Source: an uncultured Oscillibacter sp.
GTDB lineage: Bacteria > Bacillota > Clostridia > Oscillospirales > Oscillospiraceae
Direction of reading: 5' to 3'
Length of the DNA stretch: 11,065 nucleotides
Assembly: GCA_910583695.1 (NCBI GenBank)
Contig: CAJTZL010000072.1
Coordinates: 1 to 11,065, forward strand
The notes beneath the pieces were generated by a model that saw nothing but the letters and a program-made list of their open reading frames with translations, had not been told where the DNA came from and did no database searches. Position numbers and translations under genes: made by a program. Every line of letters begins with the position of its first letter. The first letter of the stretch is position 1. Positions 1 through 7,268 of this stretch are shown piece by piece.

Positions 1-1
1 A

Positions 2-448
2 ATTATAAATAGGGGATATTCTGTTTGCCTCATAGTTTTGTCTGGCGGTCATGGTGCAGATGGAGTTTATTTGTTTAGAGAGCAATATATTCCTGTACCA
101 ATATTTTCACATGGATTAATGCTAGGTATTGTTCTCACAGATTCTACAAGACTATGGCCGTTAAATTATAACATATATAACATTACCTTTCCTGAAAATA
201 TTGATGTTGAAAATAATTATCGTTTTGATATATCTCCAACATCATTAGCAGATAATAATTACTTCATTTTCGCGGTATGCAGTGGTGCAAATGTAAAGAT
301 TTTAGCAGGCAAACTTGATTATGAATTGGAGAGTAGCAGACATAAATTACAAGGTATAAGCATAAATGAAGCAATAATTTCGGTCGCTGAATTGAAAGAA
401 ATTATATCAAGTCTGGACAATATAGCATTCAGCAACACTGCGGTGTAG
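2..448 (+). CDS. AT-rich protein of unknown function, 5' end cut off by the window
   Basis: The frame is open from base 2 with no stop until TAG at 446-448, so the gene begins before the window. An internal TTG at 38 could serve as a start, but no ribosome binding site decides it and the upstream codons read as a plausible hydrophobic strand (SVCLIVLSGG). At least 148 residues remain. The visible part holds a hydrophobic beta-rich N-terminus with the motif GGHGADGV, a Tyr/Asn/Ile-rich middle and a helical end (INEAIISVAELKEII). I do not recognise the family. The gene is strikingly AT-rich beside GC-rich neighbours, which points to recent transfer; small AT-rich cargo genes or orphan immunity genes are possible classes, but nothing here proves either. 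It ends only a few bases before the composition switches at about 449. Confidence 0.6.
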   Translation: MINRGYSVCLIVLSGGHGADGVYLFREQYIPVPIFSHGLMLGIVLTDSTRLWPLNYNIYNITFPENIDVENNYRFDISPTSLADNNYFIFAVCSGANVKILAGKLDYELESSRHKLQGISINEAIISVAELKEIISSLDNIAFSNTAV

Positions 449-611
449 TAACGCCCAACGAGGCCGGGAAAAGGGTAGTCCCCCCGGCCTAGCTGAGCAA
501 GCCCGTTACCCTTGTGCCGCCCTCCCGTCTGCGTCCCTGCGCGGTGTGGAGCTGCCGGAGCTGACGGGCAACCTCTTTGATTCCGATTCCCTGCCGTTGA
601 AGCAGTTTTGA
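426..611 (+). pseudogene. Probable C-terminal remnant of a GC-rich gene, possibly from an integrative element
   Basis: A reading frame is open from just after a TAG at 423-425 to TGA at 609-611, but it has no start codon with a ribosome binding site. Its last 22 residues (GVELPELTGNLFDSDSLPLK then QF) look like a genuine acidic/hydrophobic protein tail. The part before them (rich in Arg, Pro, Gly, Ala) looks less like folded protein. The frame overlaps the end of the AT-rich gene in another frame, and the base composition changes sharply at about 449. The simplest reading is that a larger gene lost its 5' part when the AT-rich cargo was inserted. The style resembles accessory genes of clostridial conjugative elements, but I cannot name the parent gene, and it could be non-coding. 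Confidence 0.35.
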
Positions 612-615
612 AAAA

Positions 616-640
616 GAGCCGGGGCGCGGAGTTCCGGCTC
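616..640 (-). terminator. Hairpin with a T-run on the minus strand
   Basis: GAGCCGG (616-622) pairs with CCGGCTC (634-640) across an 11-base loop. Five A residues at 611-615 become a U-run after the hairpin only when read on the minus strand. On the + strand the hairpin directly follows the TGA of the remnant frame but lacks a U-run. No minus-strand gene lies just upstream of it in this window, so its present role is unclear; it may be a relic. Confidence 0.35.
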
Positions 641-702
641 ATTGCGAAGCCGCCCGGATTACGGCGGGGCGGCCGCCCATTCTGTCAGGAGTGTGAACGC
701 AC

Positions 703-1065
703 ATGCGGGAAGAGAAGATTTTTCAAATGGAGTTCGGAAAGGTCTACGACCTTTTGCTGAACAAAGCTGTGAAAAAAGGCCGCACAAAGGCGGAGGTTGA
801 TCAGGTCATCTCCTGGCTGACGGGATACCGTCCGGAGGACATCGAGACCTGCCGCGCGTCTCCCCTCTGCTATAAGGATTTCTTCCTCAGCGCGCCCCAG
901 CCAAATCCGGCCCGGCGGCTGATTACCGGCGTTGTCTGCGGCGTGCGGGTGGAGGCAATCGAGCACCCCGTCCTGCGGGACATCCGTTGCCTGGACAAGC
1001 TGATTGACGAGCTGGCAAAGGGGCGGCCCATAGAGAAGATTCTGCGGAAACAGCCCGGCGGATAG
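703..1065 (+). CDS. DUF2200 family protein
   Basis: A 120-residue cytosolic protein that matches the usual length and signature blocks of the DUF2200 family. These include the N-terminal pattern IFQMEFGKVYDLLLNKAVKK, then KGRTKAEVDQVISWLTGY (about residues 26-43), the block LITGVVCGVRVEAIEHP, and the C-terminal helix LDKLIDELAKGRPIEKILRK. No signal peptide or membrane span is present. The biochemical role of the family is not established, so none is assigned. AGGAG at 687-691 lies 11 bases before the ATG, a slightly long but acceptable spacing. No convincing promoter is visible in the 90 bases upstream. The gene stands alone and runs convergently into the TIR gene; the two share the hairpin at 1086-1115. 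Confidence 0.88.
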   Translation: MREEKIFQMEFGKVYDLLLNKAVKKGRTKAEVDQVISWLTGYRPEDIETCRASPLCYKDFFLSAPQPNPARRLITGVVCGVRVEAIEHPVLRDIRCLDKLIDELAKGRPIEKILRKQPGG

Positions 1066-1085
1066 GGCAGGAGAATTGAAAAGCG

Positions 1086-1115
1086 AAAGCGGCGGAGCGA
1101 TGCTCCGCCGCTTTT
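1086..1115. terminator. Shared bidirectional terminator between DUF2200 and TIR genes
   Basis: AGCGGCGGAGC (1088-1098) and GCTCCGCCGCT (1102-1112) form a perfect 11-bp stem with a three-base loop, extendable by A-T pairs to 1086/1114. TTTT follows on the + strand; on the minus strand the stem is followed by a mixed T-rich tract (TTTCGCTTTTC). The hairpin overlaps the TAA of the minus-strand TIR gene (1114-1116), so it can end transcripts from both sides. Confidence 0.8.
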
Positions 1116-4100
1116 ATGCAGCGTCCAGGCGGAGAAGATAGTCCTCCCAAACCGCCGCATCCAGCATTCCCCGCTGAACCAGTATGCCGTAAAAAAGGTG
1201 GTTACAGCGAAGCTGCTCCAGCCACACCTCCTCGTTCCCCGGCATCCGGGCATTGCAGTCCGCCAGCCAGGCCCCGGCGGCTTCGGCGGCGGCCTGGGAA
1301 TCTCCCTCATACAGCCGGACCAGCGTCAGCGGCGTCACCCGGTAGAGCTCCAGCGCCGGACTGCCGGAGCAAAACTCCGCCAGCGAACGCGCCGCCTCGC
1401 AGCCATTGCCGGAAAGCGCATCCGCCAGCAGCTCAAAATAACGTTTGCTGTAGGCCATCATCTCGGCATAGCCCTCCATGCCGTTGTCCGCCGTCCCCTG
1501 GGACAAGGCGGCCGCCTGACGGCAGGCCCCGGCGATGCACTCGTCAAAGGCCTCCGTGGCCGCCAAGGTCTCCAGCATTTTGATGTCGAATGCGGACACA
1601 ACCTCCCGGTCTCCCCGGATGAGCCGCAGATTCAGCTCAATGTACGCCTCCAGCCCCGGCCCCAGGCGCTCCAGCCTTCCGCTGTCCTCCGCCGCCTTTT
1701 CGTACATGCCGTAAAAGCCGTCCAGCTCCCCGGGGCTCAGCTCCTCCTCCCCGTCCAGAAGTGCCTGCCACAGGCGGTCGCAGCGGTCGAACCAGCCGCC
1801 GCTCCCCAGGTCTGCGGCGGCGGCCAGCCCCTCCGGGCCGGAGTTCTGCTGAGGAGGGCTCTCCTGGAAATACAGGGCCCTTTCCCAGGCTCCCAAGGCC
1901 CACCAGCTCCCTGTCCGGAGGCCCGAATCCCCAGGGACCTGGGGAACAAGCTCCTGCCTCTCGTCCAGGGTGAGACAGCCCAGCCTCTCCAGGAACGCCA
2001 GCGCCTCCGCATCCGGCGGGGGCGCTTTCAGCTGCCGGAGGCGGACCTGTCCTCCGGCACTCCAGACCAGCGCGCCGTCTTCCAGGACCCCCGCGGCGTC
2101 AATCTCCTCCTCCTGGAGGAAGGAGGCCAGCCGCCTTCCGGAGGAGACGTCCCAGATTTCCACGGCTCCCCCCTGCTCCAAGTGGAAGCTGTCCGCCGCC
2201 CCGGCGGCCGTCTCCACCAGGAGGACCACGCATTCCCTCTCCGCGTCCATCCGCACGGCGGCAAGATTTCCGTACCGCTCCGGCGTGATTTTGCCGGTCC
2301 GCTCCCCCGCCTCGTCAAACAGCAGCAGCTCCCGGGAGCCGGTTTCCGCAGCGGCCCAGTCATTCCCGCTCCAAAGGCTGAGGACGGTCTCCCCTCCGGT
2401 GTCCAGCTGCCGGACTTCCCCCAGCGTTCCCGCCTGGAAGTCCACCGGCGCCGCCATCAGCCCCGGGACACTGCCGCTGTAGACATAGACCGTCCGGAAA
2501 TCCGGCGAAAGCGCGGCGCGCCCGCCCACGGCGGGAAGCTCCGCCGCCGCCAGCTCCGTCCCGCCGGCGTCCAAAAGGGCCAGCCTTCCGCTGCCGGCCG
2601 CCGCCCGCATGCCCTCCGGCCCCTCCGCCTCCATGTAGTGCTGTCCCAGCGTGACGGGAAGGGCCCACTCCTCCGGTATGGACACGGAGTCCCGCTCCAC
2701 CGGCCCCACCAGCGTATAGGCCGTCACCGTCCGGCTCTCGTCCTCCACCAGGATGCTCCCCGCCGCCCCGAAGCACGCGCCGGTCACGCCCTCCGCCCGG
2801 ATGGGAGCCGCGATCTCCCGCCCCTCCCTCCAGTTCCAGACGTGAACCGCCCCGGCACTCCAGACCAGCAGGCAGTCCCCGCCGCCGGGGCAGAAGGCCG
2901 CCCCCAGAAAGGTCTCCCGGTCATAGACCGGGGAGGAAAACAGGCAGGTTCCGTCCAAGGAGAAGACCTCGAACATTCCCCCGGGGTTCAGGCGGTCGAT
3001 GCGGCAGGGATTTCCATAGGCCAGCACACAATACTGATTGTCCCGGCTGATATCCACCCCGCTCAGTCCATAGCGGTACTTGACCACGGTGGATTTCAGC
3101 TCCAGCCCCGCCGTATCGTATATGGCCGCGCCGGCGTAGCTGCTGACCACCGCCAAAGAGCCGTCCTCCGACAGCCAAATTTCGCTGGTATCGGATATGC
3201 CCCGCTGGGCGGCGTCCACCGGGAAGGCCTCCGCCAGATCCGCCCGTCCCGCCTCCACCGCTTGGTTTGGACGGTCAAAGCGGTAGAGATACACCATCCC
3301 GCGGCCGGCCGCGACGGCACGCCCGTCCGGCAGCATCCGGGCCCTGGGGCCCTTGCCGGGAAGGTCCGCGAACTCCATACCGCACCCGGGGCTGACCTCC
3401 GTGGGACAGGGCAGGCTCCGCTCCTCCCCCGTCTCCGGCCGGTAAAAGCGCAGGATGTCCCCGTCCAGGAAGGTCCACCAGCCGTTGGAAGCGCCCTGGA
3501 CGTTTTGAAACGCGGGCCCCAGCTCTGCGGTCTGTTCCCCGGAGGCGTTGACCACCAGCCCTCCCTCCGGGCCGCTCACAAGGTAATATCCGCCGTCCGG
3601 GTCCCCTGCCAGCGCCTGGGGCACCGGCCAGAAGCGCCCGTCCTTCACCCGCCCGGGAAGCATCTCCTCCGCTGCCGGCCAGAGGTGGTTTTGCAGCAAA
3701 AGCGCCGTCCCCGTCCTGGCGGCGGACTGCTCCGCGTCCAGAGACAGCGCCCGGCTGTAATTGGCCAGCGCCTCCTGGGGGTTTCCCGCCTCGTTTTGAC
3801 GCGCGCCCTCCTGGGCAAAGCTGTTGGCCAGCATAAGCCGGTACTGATTTTCGGAAATCCAGGTGCGATAGGCAAACAGGGACACCACCACCAGCACGGA
3901 AGCCAGCACCGCAAACGCGCCCCCGGCGGCGGCGGCAATCCGTCTGCGCCTCCGGCGGCGGTTCCTTTGCAGCAGATCGTCCAGGCCGCAGCCCAGCAGG
4001 GCCGCGGCCAGCTTGCAGTATTCCGACCGGAGGGTCCGCAGGCTCTCCCGCAGGGTCCCGCCCCGAACGTCCACATACAGCGGCTCCAGGGGGGTCCCGT

Positions 4101-4497
4101 CCTCCCGCGTCCTCAGCTGCTCCGGAATGACCGCTTCCGGCTCTCCCCCAACCAGGAGAATCAGCAGGTTTTCCCCGCTTCCCCGGTGGAGCTCCCGGAA
4201 CAGCCGGATCTCCTCCATGCACCACTTGGAGTTTTTCGTTTTCTCCGAGCACACGGAGATCAGATAGCGGGACCGCTCCAGCGCATCCCGGAGCTCGCCG
4301 CCCAGATCGCTGCTGGCGGGAAGCTCGGTATTGTCCCGGAAGACCCGGAGCCGCCGCCCGCTTCCCGGCAGCCGGTAATTCTCCAGCAGGGTCTGAAGCC
4401 GTTCCGCCAGCTTCGCGTCCCTGCCGCCGTGGCAGTAGGAGAGAAACGCATCATACTGCCGTGCTCCCGGGCTTTCCTCCTTCCGTTCTCCTCTCAT
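1114..4497 (-). CDS. TIR domain membrane protein with WD40-like propeller and helical C-terminus
   Basis: A 1127-residue protein. The TIR domain (about residues 14-165) starts with YDAFLSYCH, continues with RVFRDNTELP (51-60) and has SKWCMEEI (90-97); E96 aligns with the catalytic glutamate of NAD+-cleaving TIR domains. An arginine cluster (178-186) precedes one hydrophobic span (about 187-210). A TPR-like helical pair (about 222-256) comes next. Then about 285-830 holds propeller-like repeats, for instance AVHVWNWREG (550-559) and AVEIWDVSSGRRL (778-790). From about 895 to the end it is helical, possibly TPR-like. By the positive-inside rule the TIR part should be cytosolic and the rest outside, which is inference. 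It is the second gene of an operon: its ATG lies three bases after the stop of the RyR gene and its ribosome binding site lies inside that gene. NADase or signalling activity is likely from family knowledge but not proven. It could also be an orphan sensor unrelated to phage defence. Confidence 0.85.
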   Translation of the reverse strand: MRGERKEESPGARQYDAFLSYCHGGRDAKLAERLQTLLENYRLPGSGRRLRVFRDNTELPASSDLGGELRDALERSRYLISVCSEKTKNSKWCMEEIRLFRELHRGSGENLLILLVGGEPEAVIPEQLRTREDGTPLEPLYVDVRGGTLRESLRTLRSEYCKLAAALLGCGLDDLLQRNRRRRRRRIAAAAGGAFAVLASVLVVVSLFAYRTWISENQYRLMLANSFAQEGARQNEAGNPQEALANYSRALSLDAEQSAARTGTALLLQNHLWPAAEEMLPGRVKDGRFWPVPQALAGDPDGGYYLVSGPEGGLVVNASGEQTAELGPAFQNVQGASNGWWTFLDGDILRFYRPETGEERSLPCPTEVSPGCGMEFADLPGKGPRARMLPDGRAVAAGRGMVYLYRFDRPNQAVEAGRADLAEAFPVDAAQRGISDTSEIWLSEDGSLAVVSSYAGAAIYDTAGLELKSTVVKYRYGLSGVDISRDNQYCVLAYGNPCRIDRLNPGGMFEVFSLDGTCLFSSPVYDRETFLGAAFCPGGGDCLLVWSAGAVHVWNWREGREIAAPIRAEGVTGACFGAAGSILVEDESRTVTAYTLVGPVERDSVSIPEEWALPVTLGQHYMEAEGPEGMRAAAGSGRLALLDAGGTELAAAELPAVGGRAALSPDFRTVYVYSGSVPGLMAAPVDFQAGTLGEVRQLDTGGETVLSLWSGNDWAAAETGSRELLLFDEAGERTGKITPERYGNLAAVRMDAERECVVLLVETAAGAADSFHLEQGGAVEIWDVSSGRRLASFLQEEEIDAAGVLEDGALVWSAGGQVRLRQLKAPPPDAEALAFLERLGCLTLDERQELVPQVPGDSGLRTGSWWALGAWERALYFQESPPQQNSGPEGLAAAADLGSGGWFDRCDRLWQALLDGEEELSPGELDGFYGMYEKAAEDSGRLERLGPGLEAYIELNLRLIRGDREVVSAFDIKMLETLAATEAFDECIAGACRQAAALSQGTADNGMEGYAEMMAYSKRYFELLADALSGNGCEAARSLAEFCSGSPALELYRVTPLTLVRLYEGDSQAAAEAAGAWLADCNARMPGNEEVWLEQLRCNHLFYGILVQRGMLDAAVWEDYLLRLDAA

Positions 4498-4500
4498 CCG

Positions 4501-5964
4501 TCACCGCTCCTCTCCCTCGCGGCCGCCGTCGTCCAGCTCCAAAAGCGTCAGCACGTTCCTGCGGTCTTTCTCTTTTTCGGACTCCTCCAGCTCTTCGTAG
4601 GGACACAAATCCACGTGCTCCCGCCGGACCGGGTCCTTCCGTCTGCCGTTCGTGGGTACGCCGTGCTTCCAATTGTGCAGGTAGTGGTAGCGGCACCAGC
4701 GGATGTGCTCCAGCTCCGCCAGCCGCTCCAGCGTGTCCGGCGGGAGCGCCTCTTCGGCGCATCCCCAGGCGTCCAGCATCTGGAGGCGTATGTCGTGGTA
4801 ATCCGCCGCGCTGACGTTGGAATACCGGGTGAAGGCGTCCAGCTTCCGCCACTCCCGGTCGATTCCCTCGTCCGGTCTGCCGGAGAGGCGCACATAGTGG
4901 AGGTTGAGCCTCTTGGCCCGGGCAAACAGCGTATTCTGAAGGATGTGCTCCGGCCTCTGCGCCTCCCGCTGCCAGGAGAACACCGTCAGCCGCTTCTGTC
5001 CCTCCAGCAGCTTCGCTCCGGCGTCTCCGGCGGCAAAGACGTCGATCTCCGGAGCCCGGACAGCCAGCAGAAGGCTCCGCACCAGCCGGAGCTGGTCCTC
5101 CTGGGTCAGGACCAGCAGCGCCGCCGCGTCCTCCAGCAGCGCCGTCCGCTCGTACCAGGGTTCCTCATGGAAGATCACCGGGTCCCCCATGGAAGAAAGC
5201 TGCGTATGCGTGGCGGCAAAGCCGCCGCCGTCCCCGAAAATATGGTACTCAATCCGCTGTCCGGGGTCAAAGATATTGTGCAGCAGGCCATAGCGCAGGA
5301 CCTCCTCTCCCAGGATGCCAAAGCCCAGGAGCACCACGTTCAGCCGCTTCCCCCGGCGGAGGAGGGTCTCGTACAGCCTCCGCTTTTTCCAGAACAGCCG
5401 GGCCGCGGCCTCCTCCGGGCAAAAGAGATGCAGGTTTTCTCCGGCGGCAAACTCCGCCGGAAGGGAACGGCACTTGAGGTAAACCCGGCAGTCCTGCAGC
5501 CGCTGCCGGTTCAGGCCGCAAAACCGGAAGTTCTCCTCTTCCGGATTCAAAAGGACGTAGCTGCGGGCCCGGACAAAGCGGTCCCGCCCCTCTATGCCGG
5601 ACCCGCCCAGCGCCTCCAGCAGCTCCCGCCGCTCTTCCTCCGGGCCGTACACCGCCACGCTCCGGCCCCGCAGATAGCAAAGGAGGTTCCGAACCCGCAC
5701 CTGCAGCGCGGTGAGCAGCGTCACGGCGGCCCCCAGGGTGGCCAGCGGCGCGGTCCACCGGGCCAGCTCCACCCAGATATTCGGCGGCGTTGTCTGATAG
5801 CCCAGGATATACATGCACACACAGGCGTACAGCGCGTCCGCCGTCCGCAGGTTTCCGGCAAGGTGAAAGCCGAACATCCCCAGCGCCAGGGGGACGCAGA
5901 ACAAAATCAGCTTGGACGCCATTTCGTGCCGCCCCCACACCTTGAATGCTTTCTGCTCCGCCAT
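4501..5964 (-). CDS. Membrane protein with TrkA-N-like (Rossmann) domains and C-terminal RyR domain
   Basis: A 487-residue protein. Hydrophobic segments lie at about residues 18-36, 43-58 and 68-88. The middle one, containing ILGYQTTPPN, may be a re-entrant loop, giving a two-span channel-like layout, but no classic TVGYG potassium filter is present. A degenerate Rossmann-type start (SVAVYGPEEE) follows at about 102-111, and a better one at about 208-223 (NVVLLGFGILGEEVLR) fits the TrkA-N GxGxxG pattern. The C-terminus (about 415-472) matches the RyR domain seen in ryanodine receptors and bacteria: LEHIRWCRYHYLHNWKHG, then HVDLCPYEEL and EKEKDRRNV. The start has GGGAGG five bases upstream. 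It is the first gene of an operon with the TIR gene and has its own promoter. The likely role is a nucleotide-responsive membrane protein or channel partner of the TIR protein; this is inferred from domains and context only. Confidence 0.82.
   Translation of the reverse strand: MAEQKAFKVWGRHEMASKLILFCVPLALGMFGFHLAGNLRTADALYACVCMYILGYQTTPPNIWVELARWTAPLATLGAAVTLLTALQVRVRNLLCYLRGRSVAVYGPEEERRELLEALGGSGIEGRDRFVRARSYVLLNPEEENFRFCGLNRQRLQDCRVYLKCRSLPAEFAAGENLHLFCPEEAAARLFWKKRRLYETLLRRGKRLNVVLLGFGILGEEVLRYGLLHNIFDPGQRIEYHIFGDGGGFAATHTQLSSMGDPVIFHEEPWYERTALLEDAAALLVLTQEDQLRLVRSLLLAVRAPEIDVFAAGDAGAKLLEGQKRLTVFSWQREAQRPEHILQNTLFARAKRLNLHYVRLSGRPDEGIDREWRKLDAFTRYSNVSAADYHDIRLQMLDAWGCAEEALPPDTLERLAELEHIRWCRYHYLHNWKHGVPTNGRRKDPVRREHVDLCPYEELEESEKEKDRRNVLTLLELDDGGREGEER
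4507..4511 (-). promoter_or_regulatory. Ribosome binding site of the TIR gene, inside the end of the RyR gene
   Basis: On the minus strand AGGAG (within GGGAGAGGAG) lies nine bases before the TIR ATG and within the last three sense codons (Glu-Glu-Arg) of the upstream gene. This fixes the TIR start and suggests translational coupling of the two proteins. Confidence 0.75.
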
Positions 5965-6060
5965 GACAGCCTCCCTCTCCGGCGTGCGCCGGTTTCGTAT
6001 GTTTCTGCACAGGCCCGCCGCCGCGTGACTGCGGGAATGGTTTCCAGCGTTGACGCCTCC

Positions 6061-6089
6061 ATTATATATGCCCTGCGGCGGGATTGCAA
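6061..6089 (-). promoter_or_regulatory. Promoter of the RyR-TIR operon
   Basis: On the minus strand a perfect TATAAT (6061-6066) lies 17 bases after TTGCAA (6084-6089, four of six matches to the -35 consensus). Transcription would start near 6054, leaving a leader of about 90 bases before the RyR gene ATG at 5964. No known riboswitch is recognisable in that leader. Confidence 0.65.
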
Positions 6090-6128
6090 TATGCGCGGAG
6101 GGCTTCCGCCTTCCCCGCCGCCCCGTTG

Positions 6129-6152
6129 GAGGGCAAAAATAATTTTGCCCTC
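6129..6152. promoter_or_regulatory. Inverted repeat between divergent promoters, candidate operator
   Basis: GAGGGCAAAA (6129-6138) and TTTTGCCCTC (6143-6152) are perfect 10-bp arms around ATAA. The repeat lies between the outward-facing -35 boxes of the RyR-TIR promoter and the DinJ-like gene promoter. Ribbon-helix-helix antitoxins usually bind such dyads near their own promoter, so autoregulation by the adjacent gene product is a plausible inference. No U-run suitable for a terminator follows in either direction. Confidence 0.5.
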
Positions 6153-6166
6153 TGTAAAGAAATATA

Positions 6167-6194
6167 TTGCATTTTGCTTTACAAGTGCTATAAT
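6167..6194 (+). promoter_or_regulatory. Promoter of the DinJ-like fusion gene
   Basis: A perfect TATAAT (6189-6194) is preceded by TGC, making an extended -10. The best -35 is TTGCAT (6167-6172) with a 16-base spacer and is weak. Transcription would start near 6201, giving a very short leader before the ATG at 6222. This supports 6222 as the true start, because upstream in-frame starts would lie before the promoter. Confidence 0.65.
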
Positions 6195-6221
6195 AGACTT
6201 GTGCTGAGGGGAGTGACGTTC

Positions 6222-7268
6222 ATGGCACAGGTTATGGTAAATTTTCGCATTGACGAATCCGTAAAAAAGAGCATGGAACAGGCTTGCAGGGAGATGGGGC
6301 TGACAATGACCACCGCCTTTACCATTTTCGCCACAAAGGTCGGCAGAGAAAAGCGCATTCCCTTCGAGGTCACGGCGGAGCCCTATCCCCGCCGGTCCTG
6401 CCGGGAGGAGCTTCCCCAGCCGCCCCGGGAGGAAGCGCCCTCCTGGAGGCAGGAGCGGCTGGAGTCTTTGTGCGCGGACATCCGGCGGGCCCTGACCGCC
6501 ATCCACACCGCCGTTCCCGCCTCCGTCACGGGGCTTTCCATGGAGCGCATCCGCCTCTTGTGCGGCGACGAGCTCAAGGACAAGGCCGCCGGGATTGCCT
6601 CCGCCGGCCGGTCCCTGTTTTTCGCCGGGAACGCCGAATCGCTGCGGGAAAAGGACCCAAAGCTCCTGGACGACTATTTGGACGGCCTCGCGGCCGTCGC
6701 GGAGGAGCTGGGTGCGGTCCGGAACGTCCTGGTTCCCCTCATGAAATCCTGGTCCGGCGGGGACGGCGGCGTCTTCGCCGCCTACGCGGAGCGGCTGGCT
6801 GCGGTCTCCCGGGACCTGGACGGGCTCCAGCCCCTTCTGCATCGCTTCCTGGACTCCACCGCCCCCAGGCTTGGAAGCGCCCGCGGCGTCTATTCCCGCA
6901 TCCGGCAGGCTGGGGCCTCCGTGGAAACCGCCTTTGTCCGGACGGCCCTGGAGAGTCTGGAAACCCTGGTCCTCCGGCATTACGACGCCCTGGACGCCTC
7001 CACAAGGGCCCGCCTGGAGTCCCATTACCTCCAGACCCTGGAGCTCGCCCTGCAGGAGCTGGCCCAAGCGGAGAGCGGCGGAGAGGACCCCGCCGGAAAG
7101 GCGGCCCTGAGCCTTCGGGCCATCCACGTGCTGTCCCAGGTGCTCTCCGGCGGCGGGCAGGCCCGGCGGGAGCAGAGCCGCCGGAGCCTGGAGGCGGAAG
7201 TGACTGTCCTGGAGCGCTTGGCCGCCCTGCGGGGCGACGTCCCGGGGAGCACCCCGCAGGAGATCTGA
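6222..7268 (+). CDS. RelB/DinJ-type ribbon-helix-helix domain fused to a long helical domain of unknown function
   Basis: A 348-residue protein when started at the ATG with AGGGGAG about nine bases upstream; the frame is open further 5', but that part precedes the promoter. Residues 1-50 match the DinJ/RelB antitoxin fold: strand QVMVNFRID, helix ESVKKSMEQACREMG, then MTTAFTIFATKVGREKRIPF. Ordinary members are about 90-100 residues. Here a Pro/Glu-rich linker (about 53-75) leads into roughly 270 residues of predicted helix, rich in Leu, Ala, Arg and Glu, which I do not recognise. No RelE/YafQ-like toxin gene follows, since the next gene is flotillin. The RHH part probably binds DNA as a dimer, perhaps the adjacent inverted repeat; the long tail could sense or bind a partner. 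The XpaC-like phosphatase-associated family was considered for the tail but the match is not convincing. Confidence 0.75.
   Translation: MAQVMVNFRIDESVKKSMEQACREMGLTMTTAFTIFATKVGREKRIPFEVTAEPYPRRSCREELPQPPREEAPSWRQERLESLCADIRRALTAIHTAVPASVTGLSMERIRLLCGDELKDKAAGIASAGRSLFFAGNAESLREKDPKLLDDYLDGLAAVAEELGAVRNVLVPLMKSWSGGDGGVFAAYAERLAAVSRDLDGLQPLLHRFLDSTAPRLGSARGVYSRIRQAGASVETAFVRTALESLETLVLRHYDALDASTRARLESHYLQTLELALQELAQAESGGEDPAGKAALSLRAIHVLSQVLSGGGQARREQSRRSLEAEVTVLERLAALRGDVPGSTPQEI

Noticed and set aside
1198..6207. A 1669-codon open frame on the + strand opposite the TIR and RyR genes
   Set aside because: It is the antisense of two genes with recognisable domains. GC-rich genes seldom use the codons TTA, CTA and TCA, which keeps the opposite frame free of stops. 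Its translation is low-complexity Arg/Pro/Gln-rich and has no ribosome binding site.
6084..6221. An upstream in-frame start for the DinJ-like gene
   Set aside because: It would lie before the extended -10 promoter, and the RHH fold begins exactly at the ATG at 6222, which has its own ribosome binding site.
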